In this document: piece after piece, positions 1-11,021 of the stretch
How positions within the stretch are numbered: position 1 is the first letter of the stretch
Layout of the letters: every line of letters begins with the position of its first letter
DNA from: Chara braunii
Lineage: Eukaryota; Streptophyta; Charophyceae; Charales; Characeae
DNA: 44,668 nt
Direction of reading: 5' to 3'
NCBI GenBank assembly: GCA_003427395.1
Contig: BFEA01000034.1
Location: forward strand, 2,849,857-2,894,524
Made by a program: the position numbers and the translations under genes
The notes under the pieces: generated by a model
What the model was told of the DNA's origin: nothing
Seen by the model: only the letters and a program-made list of their open reading frames with translations
Database searches by the model: none

Positions 1-892
1 CTTTACGAAAGGAGATGACTATGCAGTTATTAGAATGAAGAAAAAAAAAAAAAAGGAAAAGATAAAGATGTTCTCAAAATAATTGTTGGACAGTGTAAAG
101 GGCGTTGAGAAGGACCGGGTCTAAGGCTGAAAAAAAAACTCGAGGTATGAAATATGGGTAAAGTATGAGAAAAACAACATTTTTTAGACTATGGACTTGG
201 GAAGGACATAAAAGAGGCTAGTCGTATTAGGTTATTTTACTTGCTTTACGTTTTTTTTTAAATGTTATTTTTAGAAATAGCCGTCAACAAATACTTTCCT
301 ATGAAGGTAGTTTGGCCTAGTGAGAAGTAAAGCCAACGAGTGACGAAGATTGTTGTGCTAGAGAAGTTTTTTTGAAAATCTTGAATTGGAGATAGATAGC
401 GAGGTAGATTTGGTACAAACGTCTTCTCAAGCATCATGCATTGAACTTTTATCTATAATTGTGGTAGACCTCTTGGCCTAAGCAGCATGATGACAACAAA
501 AGGGTAGAGCGTCGGTGAAGTAATCTTCATTAGTGGCTTTGGGCGGTGCTATATTGTGACGTGTAACGTTCATGAACTCCTGAATGTTTTGTATAAATAT
601 AGCAATTGTATTAATAATCCCTCACCATGCTTTTCCGAAACACACTCATAAAGTATCCCCGCACGTATCGGCTATAGGTGTCCAACCGGCATCATAAATG
701 GTCGCTATGGAGGTAAGTCAAGTTTCCCACGCTATTTCACTTTTTATACTTATAGTGCGGATCATCCTCTTCCTCGCCCTAGGTATAAGTTGTAGCGATG
801 ACGCTCAAACACCCTTCCTAGCTTTGACTATACTATTTATTCCTTATAGGGTTATCGATGTTTTTCACCTTCCGATCCACCTCTTCCTTACC
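1..892. other. AT-rich intergenic DNA, no gene seen
   Basis: AT-rich sequence with short A and T runs. The only open frame of note (698-961, plus strand) gives a hydrophobic 87-residue peptide with no motif and no coding bias that I can see, so I do not call it a gene. The stretch leads into a diverged interspersed repeat. Confidence 0.6.
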
Positions 893-1345
893 CTACCTCG
901 TTCTAAGCTTATAGTTATGACACCGAGACACCTTTCTTCTCTATCCTTCTTACTATACTAGTGTTGCCTTCTTTGTCTCTGCCTCGCCCAACAACACCTT
1001 AGTCACAAATGTGTGCAAGGCCAAACAAATGAGTTAATTGGGTCAAACAAATCTTTTGTACAATTGGTTGGTGTAGATTTGCCTTTGCTTGCCTCCTGCA
1101 ATGATGAGGATTTTTCAATCTTGGATACCTTGACTTGCTGTTGGTCAATGTCTGTCTGGACGTAGTTGGCCCTGAAAACGTTTGGGGCAGAGAACCTCTA
1201 ATTGTATCTCAAATTTATGGCAGTGGTTGAGTCCTCGTGAATCTTCGACTTTTATTTTTTGTCTCGAGTTTGGGTGTAACTCCTTATTTTTTATGGGTCA
1301 ACTATCTGATATGCGGCGTACTCGATCTCGTTTATTTTTCTCTTA
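893..1345 (+). repeat. Diverged interspersed repeat, copy 1 (AT-shifted)
   Basis: By eye this aligns with 6915-7355. Shared landmarks in the same order are CTAAGCTT, TTGCCTCCT, a GAGGATTT/GAGATTT block, TTGCTGT, GGCCCTG, a CGAGTTTGG block and GAGTCAACTA/GGGTCAACTA. Copy 1 differs from copy 2 mostly by C to T and G to A, as expected of a methylated, decaying copy. The family is not recognised and no coding capacity is conserved between the copies. Confidence 0.55.
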
Positions 1346-1477
1346 TCCCTTTCAGTTGCCAGTACATTGTCCAAACAAACTTGAGAATAGAAATCGAGTC
1401 AATCTGGAAAATTTTCAGGTTCGAGGTTACCGGATCAAAATGGTTGAGTAAGGAATAAAATTCTATATAATCCAACA

Positions 1478-2175
1478 CAAGGTTACCTGACCGAACGTTC
1501 GGGCGTTCGGGGTCCCGTTCGGGGGTCGAACACCTCCCGGTTCAGCCCTCGCCAAAAATAATTTCGGGGCCTAAAAATAAATTGTTTTTTCTGAATTTTG
1601 TTTTTCTGAGTTCTCTATGATGTAACCTACAGGCCTATAAATTTTGAAGCCATTCTGCCGAGCCAAAAAAACATTAAAAATCGTCAAAGATGAGGGTGTC
1701 AAAACGTGCTCGCCCAGTCACTGTTTTGTTTTTTTTCACTTTATTTCGGGGCCTAAAACATTTTTATTATTTTTTGAAAAAAAATTAATGAGTTATTGAT
1801 TATGTAAACTACATATCTGTAAATTTTCAGGGCATTTGTCAACGCCAAAACATAATTAAAAATCGACAAAGGTGGCGGTGTCAAAAAGATGCTGGCACAC
1901 TCACTCATTTTAATTCTCTTTTTATTTTTTCTTAGTTTTATCATAGTGTTTATTTTCTGTATTTGATTTTTAATTCAATTTTGGTAAAGAATTTGGATGT
2001 AGTGCCCAATCAAATATTGTTTAGTTTATTTTTCTCCATAACATTTTTTTTTCGAAAGTTTTTTTTTTTTTTTTTTTTTTTTTTTCGCGTTCGGCCTGAA
2101 CGGCCGAACACCTTCTGAAGGGGTTCGGGCGTTCGGGTTCAGGCATTCGGCCTGCCCCGAACGCCGGTAACACTG
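1478..2175. mobile_element. Non-autonomous hAT-like DNA transposon, 698 bp
   Basis: The left end is CAAGGTTACCTG and the right end, read inward on the other strand, is CAGTGTTACCGG, an imperfect 12-bp terminal inverted repeat fitting the hAT end pattern Y-A-R-N-G. The element is flanked by an identical 8-bp direct repeat, ATCCAACA (1470-1477 and 2176-2183), the target-duplication length typical of hAT elements. Both ends carry clusters of a GTTCGG/CGAAC motif (1491-1545 and 2087-2163), like subterminal transposase-binding repeats. The interior is AT-rich and encodes no transposase, so mobility would need a transposase made elsewhere. A shorter relative lies at 6309-6674. Confidence 0.7.
1558..1920 (+). 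repeat. Two diverged ~180-bp tandem units inside the hAT-like element
   Basis: Unit 1 (about 1558-1738) and unit 2 (about 1743-1920) both begin ATTTCGGGGCCTAAAA. In the same order both contain TATGTAA/GATGTAA, CTGTAAATTTT/CTATAAATTTT, a run ending CATTAAAAATCG, and GGTGTCAAAA. They are clearly homologous but heavily diverged, so the duplication is old relative to the element ends. It makes up about half of the element interior. Confidence 0.6.
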
Positions 2176-2360
2176 ATCCAACAGTTATATTTGTGGCTTA
2201 TGAACGAGGTTTAAGAGCGAAAGAAAGGCATGCACCTAATGAAAAATGAATTATGCAATAAAACTTGAAATAAAAACAAAAAATGTGAAACAAACTTAGT
2301 TAAAAATCCACACAAACATAGGGCAGTGTCATACAACATAAAAAACTTGTATAATTAAAT

Positions 2361-3066
2361 GAAAGAGATTAATCAGCGTTTCCTCTGTGCGTGTTGTTAC
2401 TACATTTCCCACACTCTCTGGATCGCCGATGACCGCCACCCAGTCCCCGTCTGTCAGCTTTGGTCCGTTTCGCAGAATGCGCACCCAATCCAGGAGAATC
2501 GTGAAGATCAGACTCTCCAGGTTGCCTCCTATATTATGACAATGCTTCAGCAACGTCCTCATCTGTGACTCTGTCTTCCAGCCTTTGTTTTCTGAGTCCC
2601 AAATGTCCTTAATTCTAGTTATGCCCCTTTTGACCCAGCTGTTCCACGGGGGGGCGGAGCTGCGATAGACCCTCCCTTGTCGATCCGTGATATTTTTGTT
2701 CGCGAACAGGGGTTGTCGAGCCACCTCCTCGCATCTGGTTGGCCCAGTTTTGTCTGGCAACGGTAGTTGGCGCCAGGCTTTCATGCAGTGGATCCACAAA
2801 CCGTCCTTTACAAGGTCGCTGCGGACTACGCTGCGGAGTGTGTCCGGGTTCGGGTCCTGGCTCGCGCGGGAGCGTCGAGGCAAGGACCAAAAGCGGTCTT
2901 CCAGCCAAGACAGGGGGGGTACTGTTCGATGGGCTTGTGGAGCGAGCCGGGTGATTTGTTCCAGCGCCAGGGCATGCCAAAGGAGGTCGTGTGTGAACAC
3001 CAATCTCCTGATCCATTGCACCATTAGTGATGTGACCTGGGTGCCCGGGTCCAAAATGCCCAAGCG
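2361..3066 (-). pseudogene. Inverted LINE ORF2 fragment (post-RT region)
   Basis: Read on the minus strand this is one open frame of about 230 codons starting GILDPGTQVTSLMVQW. It is homologous to the sense segment at 4062-4745 (about 93% by eye). It is more intact than its sense partner: it keeps 11 nt around LALEQ that the sense copy has lost, and 12 nt around VVRS. Homology stops at 2361, after which the frame runs into flanking AT-rich DNA. The RT catalytic region is absent. The differing indels show it is not a recent exact duplicate of the sense copy. Confidence 0.8.
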
Positions 3067-5738
3067 TTATAAGATGCTCGCGAAAGCCCTGGCGAACCGG
3101 CTGATCCCGGTCCTGGATCAGATTATCCATCCGACACAGAATGGCTTCGTCAAGGGTCGCAGGATTCAGGACAACATTCTATTGGTGAATGAATTGCTTA
3201 AATTAACCAGGCAAGACAAACAAAACGTGGTCGTAGTCTTCATAGACTTCGAGAAAGCCTACGACCACGTGGACTGGCTGTTTTTTGACCGATGCATGGA
3301 AAAAATGAATATAGGCCCGGTTTTTCGCCGTTGGACTGAAATCCTGCACTACAACGCCACCACAAGCGTCCAAATCAATGGCAGAATAGCACCAGCATTT
3401 CCTCTACAACGGTCGGTCCACTAGGGAGACCCCTTGACCCAGTTTCTGTTCATAATAGTGATGGAAGCGCTGACAACGAATCTCCTTGCAAACAAAAACC
3501 TGAGGAAGCTGCAGATCTCAGCCATCCCGGAAGAAGCTATTCCTGTTTGCTCGATGTTCGCTGATGACCTGACACTTATGGTAGACGCCACCAACGATAA
3601 CATGGAAGAGATTAGACGATTGTTTGACAAATTCATGGCCAATTCAGACATGACAGTTAATTGGGGCAACAAAACCCTTGGGTGGTGGATACACCACCAA
3701 GGGGTGCGCCCCCCAGAGCTGCTACAAGTTAAATGGCTCCCGGAAACGGCCCCGGTGAGAGTGTTAGGAATAATGTTGACGGCAATAGGAAAACCGACAT
3801 CGAACGATGACTGGATCCTAGAGAAGCTGGCGCGCTGGAGTGACAAACATACTTCCTTAATCGGTAGGGCGCTAGTGATTAACAGTGTGGTGTTGGCCGC
3901 CCTCTGGTACAAATCTGCAATATGGGTGCTTAGCAAAGAAGCAATGCGGTCCCTCAAACGACAAATAACGACAATGTTGTGGAGGGGTAATAGTGAGCTT
4001 ACTAATGTTATACACAGAGCATCATGGACGTCGGTGATCCAATTCAAGGACAGAGGAGGCTTGGGCATTTTGGACCCGGGCACCCAGGTCACAACACTAA
4101 TGGTGCAATGGATCAGGAGATTGGTGTTCACACACGACCTCCCTTGGCATGCCCCAGATCACCCGACTCGCTCCACAAGCCCCTCGAACAGTAACCCCCC
4201 TGTCTTGGCTGGAAGACCGCTTTTGGTCCTTGCCTCGACGCTCCCGCAGGAGCCAGGACCCGAACTGGGATACAGTCCGCAGCGACCTCGTAAAGGACGA
4301 TTTTTGGATCCGCTGCATGAAAGCCTGGCGCCAATTACCGTTGCCAGATAGAACTAGGCCAACCAAATGGGAGGAGGTGGCTCGACAACCCCTGTTCGGG
4401 AACAAAAATATCACGGATCGACAAGGGAGGGTCTATCGCAGCTCCGCCCCCCCGTGGAACAGCTGGGTCAAAAGGGGCATAACTAGAATTAAGGACATCT
4501 GGGACTCAGAAAACAAAGGCTGGAAGACAGAGTCACAGATGAGGACGTTGTTGAAGCATTGTCATAATATAGGAGGCAACCTGGAGAGTCTGATCTTCAC
4601 GATTCCCCTGGATTGGGTACGCATTCTGCGAAAGGGACCAAAGCTGACAGACGGGGACTGGGTGGCGGTCATCGGCGATTCAGAGAGTGTGGGAAATGTA
4701 GTAACAACACACACAGAGGAAACGCTGATTAATCTCTTCCACAAAGAAAATGACAACAAACTAACCAAATATGCCCTGGATGTGACGAGGTGGTATCGGA
4801 ACACTGATTTGTACAGGATCCGGGTGCTACGGGATAAGGACGCTTGCATAGTATACCAGCCGGGGACCTGCATTGCGAATCTCCCCTTTGACCCGGAGGA
4901 GTGGCAGTGCCCCCCCGCGCGCAGAACCCCAAAGACAGAACGTGAAGCTCTACAGCCTGACAGTGAAGGCTAATTATCGCTTATTGCGCCCTAAGGTGAA
5001 GTTGAAAGATATCGTAAAAACCCGGTGGAGATCCCATCTGAATGGCGGGGTTGATGCCATCCGGCCCATTCGGTGGTTCTCCCTCACAAGGGCCAAACCA
5101 GCGAAGCTAGCCTCACTGTAGTGGCAGATAGAATACCACTGCCTCCCCACCAATGACTGGCTAATAGACCGCACCAACCTAGAACAAAAAGGATTGACAC
5201 TCCCGTGGTGCAAATCGTGCCACGCGGCATTCCCCTCCCGAAAGATCCCGGAAACCATAGAACACATTTTCTTGCAATGTCCGGGATCTGTTCTTACATG
5301 GCGATGGTGGGACAGGATTTGGAGGCTGCTGGACATCGGCACAAACTGGCCATGGGACTGGAGGGCGATACTGTGTGAGACACAGACCTCCCCTGCATCT
5401 AGTACCTTTGAAGAGAATATGTTTAAAATAGGTAGGAGAGCGGTTATGTGGGCGATCTGGAGGAGACGTTGTATACACGTCATGGAGGGAGTCCGCATAG
5501 CCGGGGAGGAAATGACAGACATGATTAAACAATTCATACACCAAGAACTTATGACGCAATGGCAGAAGGTCAAAATTCTGCTGGATCTGTGCCAAACAAA
5601 GGAGGAAGAACAAAATATCCGACAATTTTCGGGGGACTGGCTGGGCGGCACGGACGGAGGCCAATCGCTTTCATCAAGTGGGATGGAGGCCAAACTCGGA
5701 GAAACGAAGCAGGCAACCACGACAGCAACCGGGAGATG
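3067..5738 (+). pseudogene. LINE ORF2: reverse transcriptase plus zf-RVT, broken
   Basis: Begins in the fingers of a plant L1-type reverse transcriptase (KMLAKALANRL, then NGFVKGR). FIDFEKAYDHVDW lies near 3240-3280 and the catalytic FADD box is at 3557-3568. A C-terminal zf-RVT-like region follows (LPTNDWL near 5150; CKSC, then ETIEHIFLQC near 5245-5280). No endonuclease is present (5' truncation). Breaks: amber at 3421-3423 where the family has Q in RQGDP; loss of 11 nt near 4150; a frame change between about 4920 and 4970; amber at 5119-5121. It cannot make a working protein. No convincing RNase H was found. Confidence 0.85.
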
Positions 5739-6287
5739 ATCATTAAAGACTATCAGATCTGTTTTAGAGACTGGACAACGGTGGGGCCAAGGGGTTCCGT
5801 TACGGCTACCATCGGATTTTCCCGACCCCTTTCCACCCCATCAGCTGGCGGTAGTGGACATGCAGTGGTATGGGGCGGAGTAAGCAGGCCTGATGGACGC
5901 ATGGGCGCCAGCATCAGGCCCTCTTTCGGAGCAGGGAATCAGTTGGCAGATGCACATATCTGGCGCCTGGCATAGGGCAAAGAAGTTCCCGACCCGATAC
6001 AACCTGCTCAGTTAATCCTCTGGACCCCAGAGCAATCAATGCTGGCAGGATTTTCTTTACTTCAGTCTGCATTTTCACTCTGTATATGGGACACTGGACC
6101 CGCTTTCCAGCAGGTGACGCTCCCCACCAATAGATGGAGCCTCCCCCCCGGTGCTAGCTGTGTCTGCTCTTACCAGCACCTCTAGCACTGGTGAGGGTTG
6201 TCTTTGAAAAAAAAAAAAGAAAAAAAAAAAGAAAAAGAAGAAAAAAAAAAGAAAAAAAAGAAAAAAAAAGAAAAAAAAAGAAAAAAG
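5739..6287 (+). other. LINE 3' region and A-rich tail
   Basis: Downstream of the last LINE coding homology the sequence has an open stretch in another frame (to about 5975) without recognisable motifs, then a presumed 3' untranslated region. From 6209 to about 6287 it is almost pure A with single G interruptions, typical of a mutated or (A)nG-repeat LINE tail. Confidence 0.65.
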
Positions 6288-6308
6288 AATTAAATAATAA
6301 TTTTATAA

Positions 6309-6674
6309 CTAGGTTACCTGATCGGACGTCCGGGACCTCCCTGACCGTCCAGGGTTGTCCGCTCGGACAACCGATCAGACATCCTCCGCGGACAGTCTGT
6401 CCGAGCCCGAACAAAAAAAAAAAAAAAATCCTTAAAAAAATCTGTAAACCAACTATGTTATGCAGAAAAATAAACTGAACAACTTTTGCCTTGGGATAAT
6501 ATCGAAATTCGTTGTCAAGTTTAAAATAAAAAATAAAATAAAAGACACCCCCAATTGTTTTTCCTTTTTTACGTGCTTTTAATTGCTAAAAATGGAGTTG
6601 TCTGGGCCCGGACGTCCGGGACCCCCCTGACTGTCCGCCCAAGACGTCCTGCCCTCAGAAAACTGGTAACATAG
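6309..6674. mobile_element. Non-autonomous hAT-like element, 366 bp
   Basis: Ends are CTAGGTTACCTG (left) and, inward from the right, CTATGTTACCAG. They match the 698-bp element at 1478 across the GTTACC core. An identical 8-bp flanking repeat, TTTTATAA, lies at 6301-6308 and 6675-6682. Subterminal DNA is full of GTCCGG/CGGAC motifs where the longer relative has GTTCGG/CGAAC. There is no coding capacity. It landed directly beside the LINE tail, so it is younger than or contemporary with the LINE insertion. Confidence 0.7.
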
Positions 6675-6743
6675 TTTTATAATAAAATTACATTCTAATC
6701 AGAAAACTGGTAACATAGTTTTATAATAAAATTACATTTTAAA
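6656..6743 (+). repeat. 44-bp tandem duplication across an element/flank junction
   Basis: The block starting CAGAAAACTGGTAACATAG occurs at 6656-6699 and again at 6700-6743, nearly identical. It spans the right end of the 366-bp hAT-like element and its target duplication, so the duplication happened after insertion. The second copy carries an orphan transposon end (GGTAAC). Confidence 0.85.
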
Positions 6744-6914
6744 ATTTAAATTTTAATTTCGTATTACAAAATGTCATTTAACTTTTATAAATTTTCGTCA
6801 GCCTTCCTTCAGCCTCCTGGTGTGAACAGCAGCTCCAGTATCACGAGCACAGCAGGCGAGTCAAAGCAAGCTTCTCACACTCTTACTTTCTCTGCTCACA
6901 GTCCTCATCACCGC

Positions 6915-7355
6915 CCTACCTCTAAGCTTGAATTATAGTGCTTGAGCGCATTTCCTGGCTATGGCTACACACTCTCTCCCTCTCCTTACTGTCCTGGTGA
7001 TGTCTTCCTCTCCCTGGCACCAGCGTTCCCTACCTCACCCAGCTGCACTGACGAGCAAGGTAGAATGAATGAGCTGCAGGGGCAGGCAAATCTTCTGTAC
7101 AGTCGACATGTCTAGTCCTGTCGCAGTTTGCCTCCTCCTGTGGTGGAGATTTCTTGATCTTCGCGACCCAGATTTGCTGTCGGCCAATGTGTGCCTGCAC
7201 CCAGGAGGCCCTGGAAACTTCTGTAGCCATGCAGACAGCCTTTGATTGTGCATCAGATTTGTGGCCATGATTAACTCCTGAGAAATCTCCGACTCTTGAC
7301 CTACTCTTCCCGAGTTTGGTGCCGACTCCCCGTTTTCCTGGAGTCAACTACCCGG
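6915..7355 (+). repeat. Diverged interspersed repeat, copy 2 (GC-richer)
   Basis: Homologue of 893-1345 in the same orientation, retaining more C and G (for example TGCTGTCGGCCAATGT here versus TGCTGTTGGTCAATGT there). A 105-codon minus-strand frame (7030-7347) has no recognised motif and is not shared with copy 1. The origin of the family is unknown. Confidence 0.55.
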
Positions 7356-7370
7356 TGAGGGGCACAGGCA

Positions 7371-8420
7371 GCCTCGTTTGATCCTGGACTCCATACCTGC
7401 TGACCAAAGGACTTTTCTCAGACCTTGTCAAGACAAGAGATGTGACTTTTGACCCATGAATCTAGACTTCTACCACGAGTTACGACGCTGGTTTTTATTT
7501 ATTTTTTATTTTTTTAAATACAAAGTCCAGGTAGTTGTGAGGCTGGATTATAGACAGGTGAGAGTCACCTTCAGCACTCGGCCATGTGGTAGAGGCCCCC
7601 TAATCCAATGGGACTCCCTCCCAACCTACCACTCTCGTAACTTATTCCCGGTCCACTCCTAACTCCCGCTATCCTACCTCAGTGTCTACCACTCACCCTC
7701 CGGTCTGGGGGTGACCTGACCGAACAGTGGTTGCAGGTACCAGGGCTAAGCTGAGCCCCACACACCCCGCTCAGCCCTGATCGAAGCATATTCGAGCGAG
7801 CCTTGCCGCCCGGCAACTTCAGGCGCTAGGCATAGAAGTTTCACTACTACAAGTCCCAAGAGGAGGACCTATCTTTCGTGTTCCTACCGCTATATACACA
7901 GCTGTTGTTACTGTTACTGTTGTTGGTGTTAGGTTGTTCACTGTGAACACTGTTGTTATTACTACTTTGTTGTTGATGGTGAACTGAATATAGGAGGCAG
8001 ACAACCTAATCAATCCCGTAGAGAGCCCCCCAAACACAGGAACCCTACACCGGCCATAGACTGTACGAACTCTCACTCTCATCAAGTGTTCCTATTTCTA
8101 TGGGTGGGGTCTGTAAGGTCTTAGTTTTTTTAGACAGACATCGGCCATAGAGCGTACTAAGCCTCACTCTCATCAACCACCGTTCCATTCCATGGGCGAA
8201 CTGTCCTGAGGGGAGCCCACATCCTAACCCCTCCCGAGCGTAGTAGTGTCTGACCCCCCCAGATCTCCAGCTAGCAACGGGCCCCCCTTCTAGTCTCTAC
8301 TCTTACCCCCAGAAAACTACCAACACCGAGCACAGACGGTCCTAAGTCTCACTCTGATCAACTGTTCCTGATTCTGTGGGCCTAGGTGTACACATTAGCT
8401 TTCCTCGCTTTTGCGCGTGA
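7371..8420. other. Intergenic DNA with three degenerate ~57-bp repeats
   Basis: No gene recognised. Three copies of a block that starts near CCATAGA/GCACAGA, runs through a TCTCACTCTCATCAA/TCTCACTCTGATCAA core and ends TATGGG/CATGGG/TGTGGG occur at about 8049-8104, 8138-8197 and 8325-8382. A TTGTTACTGTTACTGTTGTTG microsatellite-like patch lies at about 7905-7930. Confidence 0.5.
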
Positions 8421-8640
8421 GCAATCAGTTCAGTTTGATAGGAAGAGTTTCATTCAAGTGTGTGATGCATCCAATGCAGTCTATATGTGAGTGTTTTGAA
8501 TTGCTTGAAGTCGAGCAAAAAGGGGATGGGACACTAGGTATAGACAGTTCAAGCAGCATTGCGCTCAGGTAGCAAACAGGTGAGGGTGAGGGAGAGAAGA
8601 GGAAAGGGTGTGAGGAAGAGATGCAAACAGGGAATACAGT

Positions 8641-8702
8641 AAAGGTGGGGTGGGGTGGGGGGTGGGGTGGGGTGTGGGGGGGGGGGGGGGGGGGGGGGGG
8701 GA
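8641..8702 (+). repeat. G-rich tract ending in 26 consecutive G
   Basis: Runs of four or more G separated by single T lead into an unbroken G run at 8676-8701. On the G strand this is a strong G-quadruplex candidate. A second 24-G run lies at 10998-11021. Exact lengths of such runs are unreliable in assemblies. Confidence 0.9.
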
Positions 8703-10997
8703 GGCGGATACTGCCAGAGATAGGACACAGGGAAAAGCCCGAGAGGTCAAGCCACTGAACAGCCAAACAGCACTTGCCACCTCATCATCTCCCCACAATT
8801 TCACAAATCAACGACTCGGATGATTAGCTAATAAGAAGCTTGAGCAGCTGACGAGACTCCATAGCTTGAAAGTAATCCAATCAAATTATCAAACACATGC
8901 AAAGACTGCCAATAAAATATCCATCGTAAATAGTCAAACGACTTTAATTCCACTAATTCACAAGAACTTGTTGCCCTTCACCTACAGTTTGGCCAGTTAT
9001 TCCAAGCAGAGTTTTCTCTGGTTTCATACTTGAACTTCAAACCCAGTCTCCATCGAACAGCCAAAACTCACGAATCGCACAACTATGGATATAGTTGCTA
9101 CAGCTCAAACATTGTTCATAACACAGTACATCTCTTGATCAAATAGCTAATCCAAGAATTGTCCACGGACACTACAACAGAAGTACAACGCAACCAGACT
9201 TCATCTGTTAATCGCAGCATATAGCCATCAAGCCACTATGCGATGGCTGCCCATCGATAACATTCGGGCGAGCTGCGGACGGGCAAGACAACAGTCCTAA
9301 CTGGTCCGCTATAGGAATTTGAGCTTCCAGGGGTCAGATGCAAGACCCTGGAAGACTTCTCTTCCCTCCCCCTTCCCTCTGCCTTGCCCCGCCTGCCCAT
9401 GCCTTCACCATGGAGATACACTAACATTCCTCTAACGAAAAGGAAAGAGGAGGGTGGGGAGGAGAGGGGGGGGAGGGGAGGGAAGAGAGACAGAGCCTGT
9501 AACCTTAATTTTGGTGAAGGCAAAAACCGCTTGGAAGAACAAAAAACATCAGCTGGGCTGTGCAGACACCACACACGGAAGCCTTGAAGCCTGGAAGGCG
9601 TACCAAAACCTTGCTCTGTTGAACCTGCCGTTCTCTGTACTTTGTCCCATTCCCATTGGTCGCTGCTCATCATAAATTGCCCCATTGCCTTCTTTCTCAC
9701 CTCCCCCCTGCCCCTGCCCTGTCCTTCCCTCCTCTTCTCACACACGGCTTACGCAGAGGATGGAGCCAACACGGACCTTCTTCCCGTCCAAGCAGCGGAG
9801 TAAGACTGGCATCTGCAGGACGGTCAAGCAACAACAGCAAATAGAAAAGCGGAGACGATCATGTGCGTCATGAAGTCCCATGAGGTAGGTGATGGCACAC
9901 TCACACCAGCAGTGTATTGAGTGTATCCAACCTCAATTACGGCCACATTCCACCGCTTAGCTACAGTGCAAGAAACACCCTGAACCTGTCTTCGCACCTC
10001 ACAGCACCCTGATGATGAGAACCAACGGTACAAGATCTTCCACGCCTAGCACACACTCGACACAGTGGAAGACTGAGAGGGTCGTTCCACTGCACGAACA
10101 ACACGCAATCTCAGACGTGGAAGACTGAGGGGATACCGTTCTACTGCGCTAATAACAAGCAATCCTAACAGCTTGTGGCCATAGCTTCTCCTTTACATCG
10201 CGCGTTGCGGCCTACAATTCTAGTGTGGTGCAATGCACTTCCGATCGGCGGAATGCATTTCTAATTTTCTATCGCAGTTGAAACAAAGCCCTAAACTAGA
10301 ATTGCAGATTGCGGCCAATTCTGGTGCGGTGGAACGCACTTCCGCGTCTCCACAGTAGAATGAACCCAGGGAAGATGCATCAGACATCCCCTGCGATCTC
10401 TGAAAGAAATCAGTCTTCCCCTGTCACAAATTGAATGCCCAATCAGACTGAGAAAAAGAGAAGAGCCTTGGAGATGTGGGCCCAGCTGAAGTCATGCAGC
10501 GGAAAAATGCAATCCAGCTGTTGAAAGGGGAAACCTTGTGATCTGGATAATCGAATAATCAAATCCAGCCCGAGGCAAATTGCAAAAGCCTGAACTTAAC
10601 GGATTCAGGCCAGCGGAGTCCCATTTACTCTAGCAGGCTTGCATGGAGCCACGGAAAAACACAAGATAAACGAAGCCCCATCCTCCTGCTTACCCAGTCG
10701 ATGGATCGAGGAGAAATGTCAGGCATGTCAAAGCAAAATGGCAAGCAAGGCCATGCCATACGGGCAAAAAAACTCTGCCAGAGTGATCGAACCCAGGAAG
10801 CAAGGCCAGGGGGTTGAAGAAGTGGAAGAAAAAAGAGATGATAAACAAGAACCAAGGAACGGAGGAGGAGGTGGACAAGAGACAGGAGATTTGAAGGATG
10901 GAGGAGAAATAATAAAGCAGGGACAAAGGGAGTCATTAAGCAAGGACAAAGGAGGAGGACGGATGAGAAAGGATGAGGCCACCGCGGAAACGGAGTT
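8703..10997. other. Intergenic DNA with local tandem repeats, no gene recognised
   Basis: No recognisable protein or RNA gene. The block around GTGGAAGACTGAG(A/G)GG ending CAAGCAATCCT/CACGCAATCT is present twice, at about 10058-10111 and 10112-10166. A GTTGCGG...GGTGCAATGCACTTCCG block near 10203-10250 recurs as TTGCGG...GGTGGAACGCACTTCCG near 10306-10350. Purine-rich patches produce open frames by composition only. Confidence 0.5.
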
Positions 10998-11021
10998 GGG
11001 GGGGGGGGGGGGGGGGGGGGG
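10998..11021 (+). repeat. Homopolymer of 24 G
   Basis: Uninterrupted G run inside a purine-rich (A/G) stretch from about 10800 to 11100. It gives a poly-glycine stretch in one overlapping open frame, but I see no other support for that frame. Confidence 0.9.

Larger units (their letters stand above)
2361..6287 (+). mobile_element. Degenerate L1-type LINE with inverted 5' segment
   Basis: Non-LTR retrotransposon in three parts: an inverted segment (2361-3066), a 5'-truncated sense segment (3067-6208) and an A-rich tail (6209-6287) in which A-runs are broken by single Gs. A candidate 8-bp target duplication, AATTAAAT, lies at 2353-2360 and 6288-6295. The left copy sits exactly where homology of the inverted segment ends and the right copy ends the A-rich tail, which suggests the whole compound integrated as one unit. 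In this AT-rich setting an 8-bp match has some chance probability. The sense part holds reverse transcriptase and zf-RVT regions but several stops and frameshifts, so it is dead. Confidence 0.8.

Noticed and set aside
2361-3066. Canonical twin-priming 5' inversion of the LINE
   Set aside because: The inverted segment corresponds to sequence downstream of, and also contained in, the sense segment, contrary to the twin-priming model; kept as a finding of different origin.
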